This document shows positions 33,931 to 43,500 of a stretch of 64,000 nucleotides of DNA, in pieces (the stretch's first letter is position 1; every line of letters starts with the position of its first letter). The notes beneath the pieces are model-generated. The model worked only from the letters and a program-made list of their open reading frames with translations. It searched no databases and was not told the DNA's origin. The stretch comes from JABWBD01 sp040768665 (GTDB lineage Bacteria > Planctomycetota > Planctomycetia > Pirellulales > Thermoguttaceae). The stretch covers positions 1-64,000 of the forward strand of contig JAXGMN010000032.1 in assembly GCA_040768665.1 (NCBI GenBank), in the 5' to 3' direction. The position numbers and the translations under genes were made by a program.

Positions 33931-34085
33931 TTATCGTGTCCTAGTTGCCTCGTCAACAACAGCCTCCCACAACTTCGTGCCGTGCTTGGCGTCAAAGGCC
34001 TTCGTGTAGTCCATAAACTTCTGGAAGTTCACCGCTTGCTCCCCAGGCGACAGTGAACGATAGTATTCTGTTGCACCGCCCCTAA
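33931..34085 (-). pseudogene. C-terminal fragment of a polymorphic toxin-like protein
   Basis: About 50 codons ending at the TAA at 33931-33933 read FRQIRGGATEYYRSLSPGEQ, then AVNFQKFMDYTKAFDAKH, and on to EATRTR. The upstream part is replaced by a GGGGACAG hairpin element (from 34090). Its place before the small gene at 33431 suggests a toxin tip followed by its immunity gene. No toxin family is recognised. Confidence 0.5.
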
Positions 34086-34089
34086 TTTG

Positions 34090-34202
34090 GCGAAAGACGG
34101 AAAGGGGACAGACGCATATACTGGGTAATCTAGAGCGACGTTTCGGCGTCATCTTGCGCAGTTCTCCCAATATATGCGACTGTCCCCCCGCTCTCCTTTC
34201 GC
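34090..34202. repeat. Long imperfect inverted-repeat element with GGGGACAG core (element C)
   Basis: The left arm is GCGAAAGACGGAAAGGGGAC followed by AGACGCATATACTGGG. The right arm is its imperfect complement, ending CTGTCCCCCCGCTCTCCTTT and CGC. Arms are about 36 bp, and the whole unit is about 113 bp. It lies between the toxin fragment and the next small gene. No clear target duplication is seen. Confidence 0.7.
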
Positions 34203-34611
34203 TCTCTCCGAATGCTCAATGGTCTCAGCGGAAGAGGAACTCAAGGCCATGCGCCGCCTCATCCGTACCGGCCGGCCACTAACGCACTGGATCGAGGCTC
34301 TGCCTCGACGCGGACCAGAAGAATCCTCCCCCTGTTCGGCTCGCCGAGGCAGGCAGAGCCTGGGAACCAGGAGCGTCTCCTGCCGCCGGATTGGCAAGCC
34401 AAGGTCATCCAGAAGCTCGATCCTCTCGGACCCGATTTCTCAACACCCGCCCTTTCCCCTCGACGCGAACCCGGATTCGATGCCGCACGCGCAAGTGCAG
34501 GATCCGCCGAGACTTGCGCCCGTCGCCGCCCGCCCCGGTGAATCTCAACACACCGCAAGCGTGTTGAGAAATGCCTCCTCCAAGCACCGCCCATCAACAA
34601 AGGAGAAAACC
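34203..34611. other. Non-coding stretch with palindromes
   Basis: No supported gene. CGAGGCTCTGCCTCG (34293-34307) is a palindrome, and CGAGGCAGGCAGAGCCTGGG follows near 34341, so the stretch can fold on itself. GTGTTGAG-type inverted arms lie near 34543-34568, and AAAGGAGAAAACC at the end is the ribosome-binding site of the next gene. Confidence 0.4.
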
Positions 34612-34935
34612 GTGCTGCAGCCAAAACAGACCCATGTCCGGCCCGACAGCCCCGAGAAGCCCACCACCCCGGCGCACCCCGCTGACCCGCCGCGCCAAGA
34701 ACCATCCGCCGATCACCAGCTCACGGCGCCGACCGCCGCCGACCCCGGCGACGATGCTCCTTGCTGGCTGCCCTGGGGAGACGCCGCGCGGCGCTTATCC
34801 GAGCCGCTCCGGCGCGCCGTTCACCAGAGGATACTGCCGATGTGCAAAGCGCTTGTCGACGACGCCGCCGATGAGCTCGAGCGTTCCGCCGCCGCGATGC
34901 TCCTGTATCTCACCTGGCTGGAAATCCGCGGGTAG
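34612..34935 (+). CDS. Small Pro-rich protein of unknown function
   Basis: The call rests on a clear AAAGGAG five bases or so before the GTG at 34612. The 107-residue product has a Pro/Ala-rich disordered first half and a helical second half (RRAVHQRILPMCKALVDDAA and MLLYLTWLEIRG). Codon positions fit the GC-rich style of the genome. No family is recognised. It could also be the 3' part of an older gene. Confidence 0.45.
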   Translation: MLQPKQTHVRPDSPEKPTTPAHPADPPRQEPSADHQLTAPTAADPGDDAPCWLPWGDAARRLSEPLRRAVHQRILPMCKALVDDAADELERSAAAMLLYLTWLEIRG

Positions 34936-35655
34936 ATCGACTTCACTCCATGCTCCATACTTTTTCAAGCGAGCGACTTTTTAGATACCCTGCTTTCGAC
35001 CGGTGCGAACTTGCTCGCACGCCCTTGGACCCAACTCCAACCTGCTGCACTCCTTACAGCCGAGACCCTCGCCCAAGGCAAATCGCAGAAAACTCGACTT
35101 GGCTAAAAACTCCCCTCGCCGCATCCCGCTGCCGGGCCATTTCGTCCGCTTGGCTCACAAAACTCGCTTGACAGATGGCGCCGCATCGGCCAAATCACAT
35201 TCGCATACTGAACGCATGCATCGTCAGCTCTTTGACAATTTACCATCACCGAAAGCTCCTGCCGGCCCCTCCCGGCAGGAGCCGCCCGCGCCCACGCGCC
35301 AGCGGCTTGTTGCTCGCGCCTCCACACTCCGTACTCCCTGCTCCAATCTCCAATCTCCAAGCACCAAGCACCAAGCTCCATGCAACACGCCCTCCAAAGG
35401 AGGTGCGAAATCCACATGCCTGTTGCCGTGCGCAACCTGCTTCCCACCAAGCGTTTCGGTTCAGACACGCGGCTAGGCAACACCAACGCGGTGCGTTGCG
35501 TAACGGCCCAGATTGCACGACGGATCCTTACCTCGCCGCAAGCCGATACAACAAGGTCATTGCACAAGTGGTGGCGGTCTCTACGCACGCTCGGCGTCGA
35601 CGCGAACACCGATCTGGTCCGCCAATTGGAAGTGCGGTCCTTTCGGTGTGTGAGG
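34936..35655. other. Non-coding stretch with simple repeats and boxA-like site
   Basis: This 720-bp stretch has no supported gene. GCTCTTTGACAATT (35227-35240) resembles a boxA antitermination signal. Nearly tandem CCAATCT and CCAAGCA units lie at 35341-35380. AAAGGAGGTG precedes an ATG at 35416, but the frame running from it is antisense to asnB further on and is not convincing. Confidence 0.45.
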
Positions 35656-37608
35656 TCAATTCTGCAAAGCGAGATTCTTCGTAGTGGAGTTGCCGTCGAG
35701 CCACTGACGCTGCCAAAGCTCCAGAAACAGCAGCGACCAGAGCCGGTAGGCGTGGTCGAAACGGCCGGCGACGTGGTCGTCCAGGAGCCTTCGCACGGCT
35801 TCCTCCCGGAAAAGGCCACGAGAGGTCGTGCGGCTGTCGAGAAGGACCTCCCGCGCGAAGCCCGCAAGGGGGCCACGAAACCAATGATCCAGCGGCACTC
35901 CAAAACCCATTTTGCGCCGCTGCCGGACCTGCCGCGGCAGCAGATCGGCGAAGGTCTCCATGAAGATCCGCTTGCCGCGGCCGTGCCGGAACTTGAGGTG
36001 AAGGGGCATCCTCGCGGCAAGTTCCACGACCCGATAGTCGAGCAGCGGCTGCCGGCATTCCAGCCCGTGCGCCATTGAGGCAATGTCGACCTTTGTCATC
36101 AGGTCGCAGGGAAGGTAGGTAACCAGGTCCGTGAGGCTGATCGAAGTGACGGGATCGCGGGCCGAGCTTCGCCGCTGTGCTTGCTGGAGAAAATGGAGGG
36201 GGTCGCTGTCCGGGAGCGAAAGCAGGAAGTCTTCCGTGTACAGGTCCGCGCGCCGAGCTTCGCCGAAAATGGAAACCCATTCCAGATAGCGGCGGACCCA
36301 GGGCATCGCCAGCGATTCAGTGAACCGCTTGAGGCGGCGGCGAATCGATTTCTGCCGGGGGCTGGCCGGGAGCCTCTGCCAATACCCGCCCGCGAGCAGG
36401 CGTTTTGCAGCAGACGGTAGTCGATCGAACCTGCTTGCCAGCCAAACCGCCCGATACCGCGGATACCCGGCGAAGAGCTCGTCGCCGCCGTCGCCGGTAA
36501 GGGCTACGGTCACGTGGCGCCGCGTCAACTCCGAGACGTACCAGGTCGGGATCGCCGAGCTGTCGGCAAAGGGCTCGTCGTAGTGCCAGACGAGCTTCGG
36601 CAGAACGTCCAGCGCGTCGGGCTCGACGCGAAACTCCTCGTGGATTGTGCCCAAATGCTCCGCGACCAGCCGCGCGTAATGGGTCTCATCGTACTCGGCG
36701 ACGGGGAAGCCAATCGAAAAGGTTCGCACCGGTTCGCCGGAAAGCTTCTGCATCAGCCCGACGATAATGGTCGAGTCGACGCCGCCGGACAGAAAGGCCC
36801 CCAGCGGCACTTCGCTTTGAAGCCGCATTTCGACGGAAGACGTGAGCAGTTCGCGGAGCTCGCCCGCGTACTCCGCCACGGGGCGGCTCTCTTCGACGTT
36901 GAAATCCGGTTGCCAGTACGGCTGGACGGACAGCTCCCCGTCGCGATACACGGCGCGGTGGCCGGGCGGGACCTTGGCGATTCCTCGCAAAATGGTTCGC
37001 GGATAGGGGACGTACTGGTAGGTCAGGTACTCGTCGAGCGCCTGCGGATCCAGTTCGCGGGGCGCTGCCGGGATTTCAAGCAGGCTTTTCAATTCGCTGG
37101 CGAATGACAGGCGGCCCGGTTCCTGACGGTAAACCAGCGGCTTCTGGCCCAGCCGATCGCGGCCCAGGACGAGCTGCCGGCGGCCGGCGTCCCAGATGGC
37201 GATCGCAAACATCCCATTAAGATGAGCGAACACCTCGGGCCCCTCGTCTTCGTAGAGGTGGACGATAATCTCGGTGTCGCTCCGGGTGCGGAATCGATGG
37301 CCGGTTCCTTCGAGACGGCGGCGGAGATCGCGATAGTTGTAAATCTCCCCGTTGAAAACAACCCACACGGACCCGTCCTCGTTCGACATGGGCTGCTGCC
37401 CGCAGGCGACGTCGATAATGGAGAGACGCCGGAAGCTGAGTGCAACCCCCGGGACGGCGCCCTGGGCCTGTCGCAACTGGTGTTCGGACGTATAGATGCC
37501 ATCGTCATCCGGTCCGCGGTGACGGAGGACGTCGACCATGCGGCGGAGCGTCGGGGCGTCGAGCGCCCGATCGGGTTCAGTCCAGATCGCGCCGGTTATT
37601 CCGCACAC
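35656..37608 (-). CDS. asnB: Asparagine synthetase, glutamine-hydrolysing
   Basis: The 650-residue protein starts MCGITG, so Cys2 is the amidotransferase nucleophile; RHRGPDDDG follows. The synthetase half has the PP-loop LSGGVDST. Length and layout match AsnB-type enzymes, which make Asn from Asp, Gln and ATP. In polysaccharide clusters, AsnB homologues may amidate sugars or modify secreted glycans. Here it is the last gene of a Kdo/envelope operon, 30 bp after a GT4, so an envelope-specific role is possible but not shown. The 3' 242 bases are duplicated at 31284-31525. Confidence 0.92.
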   Translation of the reverse strand: MCGITGAIWTEPDRALDAPTLRRMVDVLRHRGPDDDGIYTSEHQLRQAQGAVPGVALSFRRLSIIDVACGQQPMSNEDGSVWVVFNGEIYNYRDLRRRLEGTGHRFRTRSDTEIIVHLYEDEGPEVFAHLNGMFAIAIWDAGRRQLVLGRDRLGQKPLVYRQEPGRLSFASELKSLLEIPAAPRELDPQALDEYLTYQYVPYPRTILRGIAKVPPGHRAVYRDGELSVQPYWQPDFNVEESRPVAEYAGELRELLTSSVEMRLQSEVPLGAFLSGGVDSTIIVGLMQKLSGEPVRTFSIGFPVAEYDETHYARLVAEHLGTIHEEFRVEPDALDVLPKLVWHYDEPFADSSAIPTWYVSELTRRHVTVALTGDGGDELFAGYPRYRAVWLASRFDRLPSAAKRLLAGGYWQRLPASPRQKSIRRRLKRFTESLAMPWVRRYLEWVSIFGEARRADLYTEDFLLSLPDSDPLHFLQQAQRRSSARDPVTSISLTDLVTYLPCDLMTKVDIASMAHGLECRQPLLDYRVVELAARMPLHLKFRHGRGKRIFMETFADLLPRQVRQRRKMGFGVPLDHWFRGPLAGFAREVLLDSRTTSRGLFREEAVRRLLDDHVAGRFDHAYRLWSLLFLELWQRQWLDGNSTTKNLALQN

Positions 37609-37638
37609 GGGGAAGTCCTTCCACGGCCAGGCCGCAGC

Positions 37639-38736
37639 TCACGCCAGCACCTCACGGTAGAGCTGGGCGTAATGATCGACCATACGGTTGACGCTGAACG
37701 CGTTGAGAATTCGCTCGCGACCGGCGCTACCAAGGCGCCGCGCCAGGGATTGGTCGTTCAGAAGAATGTTGGTCTGCCGCGCGATCGCCGCGCGGTCGCC
37801 CAGGGGAACCAGGTAGCCGGTGATTTCGTGGACGACCAGGTCCCGGGTGCCGGGAATATCGGTGGCGACGACCGGAATCCCGCAGGCCATCGCTTCCAGA
37901 ATGGCGTTGGATTGTCCCTCATACTCGCTGGTGGACCAGAGGACGTCGAAGTGCGGCAGGAAGCGAGCCACGTCGTCGCGCTGGCCGAGAAAATGGACCC
38001 GGTCGCGGATTTCGACCTGGTCGCGGTATCGCAGGAGCCGATCGCGCTGCGGCCCGTCGCCGAAGATCAGCAAGTGGACGTCCTCGCGAATCACCTTCAG
38101 CAGATCTGCCGCCCAAATGGCATCCTTGACGCGCTTCTGTGCCCAAAGTCGGCCGATGAAGCCGACCAACCGTGCGTTGCGGGGGAGCCCCAATTCGTCG
38201 AGCACTTGCTCTCGCGTGGTGGTTGCCGGTCCGGGCGGATCGACCCCGTTGGGGATAACCACGAACTTGTCGCCCGGCAGCCCATGCTCGACGTAGAAAT
38301 CGCGGACGCCGCTGCTGTTGGTGGCAATGCGGCTGGTCCGCCGAGCGAGATAGCGGTCGATGGCAAATTCGAGAGTGCCTTTCCACGGGTCGACGCACCG
38401 CTCGGCGGCGATCAGCCGCATGACGCCGCAGTCGAGACCGGCGGCGCGGCCGTAGGCATTGGCTGCGAAAAGCCACGTCTGGATCAGGTCGGGCCGCAAC
38501 CGGCCGATATGCCGGCGGAGCCGGAGATACGCCTGCGGATCGGCTCGCCACCGCTTCCCGATGAGTGTGACCGGAATGCCGGCCTTTTCCAGGTCGGCTT
38601 CAAGCGGCCCGGTGCGCGTCAGCACACAGACGTGCACCTCGAACTCGTCGCGCGGCAACCCGGAGGCGAGAAGCGTCATCTGCTTTTCGGCGCCGCACCG
38701 GTCCAGGCTGGGGATGACTTGGAGGATCTTCTTCAC
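37639..38736 (-). CDS. GT4 glycosyltransferase
   Basis: The 365-residue GT-B protein opens KKILQVIPSLDRCGAEKQM, typical of GT4 enzymes that act on lipid-linked sugars. The C-terminal half has IPNGVDPPG, FIGRLWAQKR, and the E-x7-E region YEGQSNAILEAMACGIPVVA that binds the nucleotide-sugar. No signal peptide is present, so it probably acts at the inner face of the membrane. The ATG overlaps the stop of the preceding GT gene (ATGA). The donor and acceptor are unknown; context suggests lipopolysaccharide core or O-chain. Confidence 0.9.
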   Translation of the reverse strand: MKKILQVIPSLDRCGAEKQMTLLASGLPRDEFEVHVCVLTRTGPLEADLEKAGIPVTLIGKRWRADPQAYLRLRRHIGRLRPDLIQTWLFAANAYGRAAGLDCGVMRLIAAERCVDPWKGTLEFAIDRYLARRTSRIATNSSGVRDFYVEHGLPGDKFVVIPNGVDPPGPATTTREQVLDELGLPRNARLVGFIGRLWAQKRVKDAIWAADLLKVIREDVHLLIFGDGPQRDRLLRYRDQVEIRDRVHFLGQRDDVARFLPHFDVLWSTSEYEGQSNAILEAMACGIPVVATDIPGTRDLVVHEITGYLVPLGDRAAIARQTNILLNDQSLARRLGSAGRERILNAFSVNRMVDHYAQLYREVLA

Positions 38737-39950
38737 GGCAATCTGTGGTCATGGGTGGAGTTGGCCGGAAGTGATGAGGGCTCCCGGGAGGCGACAATCT
38801 CCTCTAACAACTGTAAATGCGCATCGGCCATTCGTGCAAGGGAAAACTGCTCGACGGCCCGTCGCCGCGCCCGTTCGCCGAGCTTGCGGCTCAGCTTCGG
38901 GTTGGAAAGGACGCGGATGATGGCGTCGGCAAGGGCCGGGACGTCGCCCCGGGGCACGATCACGGCGTGCTCGCCGTCCGCAACGAACTGCCCGTGGTCG
39001 GCCAGATCGGTGGCTACGATCGGCAGGCCGGCGGCCATGGCCTCGAGCAGCGTCGAGCGGGCGCTGCCTTCGCGGGCTGGGATCACCAAGAGATCAGACG
39101 CCGTGAGGAACTCGTCGACCGTTTCAAATTGGCCGGCAAGGACGACCCGACCAGAGAGGCTTCGCGACTCGGTCCGTTCGGCCAAGGCGGCGCAGAAAGG
39201 CCCGGTGCCGACGAACCAGAGCTTCGCATTGGGCCAGCGACGGACAACCGTTTCCCAGGCCTCCAAGAGATCGCCGGCTCCCTGGACTTCGTCGAGCGGA
39301 CCGGCGAAGAGGACGACGGGGGCGCTTTGAGGCGATCGCAGCGATGGATTTGCGACCGCCAGCGTTTCCCGAGCGGCTGCTTTGCGCTGATCGTCGCATC
39401 GGTGCGGGATGGGCACCCCGTCGGGCACGTAGTGGATTCGGTCTCGGGGATAACCAGCGGCGACGAGCTCGCGGCAAATGCCGGGTGTGCGCCCGATAAA
39501 CAGGCGGGCCCGCATGCAGCCCTTCTTGATTCGTCGCCCGCAGGAGGCGTCAATCTGCCAGAGGGAGTCGCCCCGGCGGCCCGCGTCCTCCGCTCGAAGC
39601 ACGACCGGCCGGCGGCGCCCCACGGCCCTCACGGCTGCGTAGGCCTCGTGTTTCAAACCGGAGACATAGACCACGTCGTACTCGTCCGAGCGGCGCCGGA
39701 GGTATTCGCCGAGCACCCGCATGAATCGCATGGTCGACCACCCGCCGCGAGGTGCACCAGGAAGGCGGACGACCGGGAAACCGCGATAGACGATCGTGGA
39801 AGGCCATCGCGGGTTCCATCCGGCCGTCAGGACGGTTATCCGGCAGTTGCGCGAAGCGAGCTCGGCCGCGAGGTTCGCCAGTGTGTTCTCGTTTTCACCG
39901 ACCAGCGGCCAGAACCGTCGAGCAACCAAGACCAATCGGAGCGGCCTCAC
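38733..39950 (-). CDS. Glycosyltransferase, GT4-like
   Basis: The best start is the GTG at 39950, which overlaps the hpt stop as GTGA and gives 405 residues (VRPLRLVLVARRFWPLVGEN); longer in-frame starts run antisense-like into hpt. The N-terminal half is Rossmann-like with RITVLTAGWNPRWP. The C-terminal half has YVPDGVPIPH, VVLFAGPLDEVQGAGDLLEA and the EGSARSTLLEAMAAGLPIVA E-x7-E region. It is translationally coupled to both neighbours. The specificity is unknown. Confidence 0.85.
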   Translation of the reverse strand: MRPLRLVLVARRFWPLVGENENTLANLAAELASRNCRITVLTAGWNPRWPSTIVYRGFPVVRLPGAPRGGWSTMRFMRVLGEYLRRRSDEYDVVYVSGLKHEAYAAVRAVGRRRPVVLRAEDAGRRGDSLWQIDASCGRRIKKGCMRARLFIGRTPGICRELVAAGYPRDRIHYVPDGVPIPHRCDDQRKAAARETLAVANPSLRSPQSAPVVLFAGPLDEVQGAGDLLEAWETVVRRWPNAKLWFVGTGPFCAALAERTESRSLSGRVVLAGQFETVDEFLTASDLLVIPAREGSARSTLLEAMAAGLPIVATDLADHGQFVADGEHAVIVPRGDVPALADAIIRVLSNPKLSRKLGERARRRAVEQFSLARMADAHLQLLEEIVASREPSSLPANSTHDHRLP

Positions 39951-40486
39951 CGGCCCCTCTCCTGTTGGATCTCCTCGGGGTCGAGGGCCGCCACATGCGG
40001 GAGGTTCCGGTAGAGGTCGTTGTAGTCGAGGCCGTAACCGACGACGAAGACGTCGGGGATGTCGAAGCCCACATAGTCGGGCTGGCAGGGCACTTCGCAC
40101 CGCCCTTGCTTCCGCAGCAACACGGCCGTGCGAATGCTGGCCGGTCCGAGTTCGTCCAACTGCGGGACCAATTCCCAGAGGGTGTGGCCGGTATCAAAAA
40201 TATCGTCGACCAACAGCACGTCGCGGCCGTGAACGTCGGAGGAGAGAAGGTCGAGGTTGAGCACCAAGGGGCCGGGCCTGGTGCTGTCGCGGCGATAGCT
40301 CCTCGCCTGGACCAGTTCCACGCGAAGGGGCATCTCGAGCAGTCGGATCAGATCGGCCAGCAGCACGACGCTGCCGATCATCACACCCACGATCGTCAAC
40401 GGACGGTCACGGTAATGCTCCATAATCTCGCCCGCCATCCGATGGATCCCCTGGCGGACCTGGTCCTCGGTGAGCAATATCTTCAT
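39947..40486 (-). CDS. hpt: Hypoxanthine phosphoribosyltransferase
   Basis: The 179-residue PRTase has the PRPP-binding motif VLLVDDIFDTGHTL. The VGVMIGSVVLLADLIR stretch and the C-terminal VDFDIPDVFVVGYGLDYND-like part (here VGFDIPDVFVVGYG) match bacterial Hpt. It salvages hypoxanthine or guanine to IMP or GMP. Its place inside an envelope operon, 15 bp after the LptC/LptA-like gene, has no obvious metabolic reason; other bacteria also have hpt in mixed operons. Confidence 0.93.
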   Translation of the reverse strand: MKILLTEDQVRQGIHRMAGEIMEHYRDRPLTIVGVMIGSVVLLADLIRLLEMPLRVELVQARSYRRDSTRPGPLVLNLDLLSSDVHGRDVLLVDDIFDTGHTLWELVPQLDELGPASIRTAVLLRKQGRCEVPCQPDYVGFDIPDVFVVGYGLDYNDLYRNLPHVAALDPEEIQQERGR

Positions 40487-40501
40487 GGGCGTTTTCCACC
40501 G

Positions 40502-43500
40502 TTACTGGCCGCGGTTCATCCTGGGAAGCTGGTTCAATTCCAGTGTTTTCGCACCGGCAGCGTCGACGCGTCTCGTGGAAGGATAGAAGAGGATCTTCTG
40601 CGCCGGGAACGAAGAGGTGGGGCCGCCCGGGACGGCCTGGTAGTACAACTGTGCGTCGGTCCAGCCGTCGCCCTCGAGGATCAACTGATCCTTGGCCTGG
40701 GCATAGGTCATACGGCTGGCCCGAGCGGTAAAGATGGCGCCTTTGACCACGGTGTTGCCCTCCGCATAGAGCTCGGTGGCGGGAGGACTATCGCCGGGCT
40801 GGGGCATCTGGACGACGGTCAGTTTATCGCACTCGAGCACCGCCGCGCGCGGTCCGAGTTCGTCGGGGTTATCGCCGCTGAGCGTTTCCTCCCAGGATCG
40901 CACCGGGCCGAACGTCGCTTGCACCTTCTGGTGGAATGTGGCCGAGCGTTGATGGACATTGCCCGTGATCTCTTTCTGGAAACGGACATGCAGATAATTC
41001 AACGGATCCTTCGCGGGATCCGGCTGGGCGCCTGCGTCGGACACGGCCGGCATCAAACCCGGCAGCAGGGGGCCGGAGCTGCGGCGGTGGCTTGTCAGCA
41101 AGCCCCACCCGCGGGCAGGCACACGGGCGGTCATCTCGCCGGAAATCAGGTGAATGGAGAGATCGGCGACCTCGATGTGATCGTGCGAGACGAGGCCGTA
41201 CTGGTCGAACGTGCGGTTCTCCATGCTTATGTCGCCGCCGCAGATAATCTGCTCGACCTCCGGCGTCGGCTGCGTCCGCGGATCGGCAAAGCGAACGGCC
41301 CGCTTGAGGATGACGTCCAGCGTCTCGGTCTCGAGTTGCTGGGTGGCGGTCTTGGCAATCACGGCTCCCTCGAAATGGGCTTTCTTGCCGTCGAAGCTCA
41401 TTCGCTGCTGCCACAGGACCGTGAGCGGACCGGCATTTTGAATCGGGCGGCCCTCCAGGTCGCGGTCCAGTGGAACGTCCGTCTGCCCGGGACCGTCGAT
41501 CCAGAGGCGATTCGTGCCCCGATTGAGGTTGATATTCGATCCGGTCAGCGCCAGACCGCCGCCTTCGAAGTGTGCGGGACTACCGGTGACGGTAACCGCC
41601 GCGTGGGGTTGGGCTGCGTCGAGCAGATGGATCTGGTCGCCCGTGATGAGCACGGGCCGCTCTTCTGCATTTGCCGCAGGGGTTTGCACAAATCGGACGT
41701 TTCCGTCGACAATCAATTCGGAGAGTTGCGACTGGGGCCCTTGCTCGATTACTTTGGCCCGGAGCAGCTTGCCGACGATCTCGAAGTGGTTGTCCGGCGA
41801 TTCACCGCCCGGCAGTCCGAACGGTTCGGCGGGACTGCTTGGAACGGGCAGATGGCCTGCCGGAGCCGCTGGCCCGGATCCTTCGGCTTCCATAGCCGGT
41901 CGCCATGCGTACTGTTGGGTGGCGGGAAAGCGGCGGGCCAATTCCATGGCCAGTCGGGCCCGCTCGATTTGCGACTCGACCTGTGCCATCAGTCCCGGCG
42001 GCTCGCCGCGCCCGGCAATGGCCGCCGGGTTCTGGGTGGGCTCCTCGAACCAGACCTCGAGCTGCTCCACGTCGCCGGAGAGCTGGGTGGAAGTCAACTG
42101 GACCTGTCCGCGGGCAAGCATTCGGTCGGGGCGGATGGCTGTTTTGCCGTCAGGCCCTGCGGGGATCTCCGAGAGCCAGAAATGGATTTCCGCTGCGTTC
42201 AGGTCCCCGATCCCGGCAAAGCCGAGATAAGCTCCGCCGGACAGTGAAATCACATGCTGACCTTCATCCGGCCGAAGGTGGAGTTGCTCGGTCCACCGCG
42301 CCGTGAGCTGTCGGCCCGAGCCGTCATCGGCATGTCCTCGGATCCAGCCCGGCCCCTTGGCGATAATCTGCCCGAGCCGGCCGCCCTCGCTCGGCTGGTA
42401 CTGAACGTCGCGGGCATGGATTTCATTGGCCGCCTGCACGAGCAGGACTTCCTGGCTTCCTTCCAAGAGAATCCGACCGCTCCACGCGTCGTATTCCAGC
42501 CGCTCGCCGCGGGCCTGAAACTGCCGACTCGGCGCGCGGACCACCACGGGGTTGCCGGTGGCTTCGATTCGCCGCGGTTCGAGATCGAGCGTCGACGTCT
42601 CGGAGGTGCCGGGCGACGGCTCTTCCGACGGTCGTCCCAGCCCGTTGCGGCGGCGCGCGAAATAGATCGACAGCAACTCGCAGTTGATCTGGTCGCTCGG
42701 ACCATCCGGGTGCATCTGCATCACGTCGACCTGGTCGTGGAACGTCGCCAGTCGCTCGACCGCGTCGAAACGGAACTTGCCGCGGCACTTCACCTCGACC
42801 GGAAGGGTTCCCGTAGCATCGTCGGGCATGGCCGCCACGGCTGGCCGCCGCCGCTCGGGGAACTCGAGGTGCAGAAGGTCGAGCCGGCGGATCTCCAGGG
42901 ACTCGATACCGGTAATTCTCGGCCCGCGCTTGTGCGAGATCGGATCGTCGGAATCGTTCAACAAGTCGATCTGCAGATGCGACCCGCTGCCATGATTGGG
43001 CCCCCAACGGAACTGGATCGCCTCGTTGGTCCGGATTCGATCCTGCGAGACGGATACGTCGCGAGTGGTAATGTTGAGATCGTCGCCGGGGCCGGGCTCC
43101 CGGCCGTCGCTACGGATGGTGACCGGGCCGACCAGCCGGCCGGAGAGGAGCCGGCCGACTTTGCCCCGGCGGAGATCGAGATCCTCGTCAAACTCCAGGA
43201 CCGCGCCCTCCGGAGCCTGGAGGACGACCGAGCGACGGATCCGCTCGGCGGGATCGGCGGCCGGTTCCGGAGGCGTATAGACCAGCGTGCAGCAGTCGAG
43301 CTCGACCCGACCGCTACCCAGGTTCGAGTAGTTGCGGAGCAATAGCTTGACCTGATCGCTTTCAAGAATCTTGGGGCTGTCCAGTTCCCAGTCGACGCCC
43401 GGACGAAAGAGCGGGCGCAGGGCTTCCAGCCGGTGATTGGCTTCCCGGATGGCTCCCTGCCGCTGCTGGTCGGTAAGCTGCTCCACGCGATTGGGCTCGG

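Noticed and set aside
35416..36078. Possible gene with AAAGGAGGTG site starting at 35416
   Set aside because: The frame becomes antisense to the 3' part of asnB; the ribosome-binding-like site alone is not enough.
37222..39330. 702-codon plus-strand ORF across asnB and the GT4 genes
   Set aside because: Antisense to three clearly recognised genes; composition is that of a complementary-frame artefact.
39752..42247. 831-codon plus-strand ORF across hpt and the LptC/LptA-like gene
   Set aside because: Antisense shadow; no motif or start signal.
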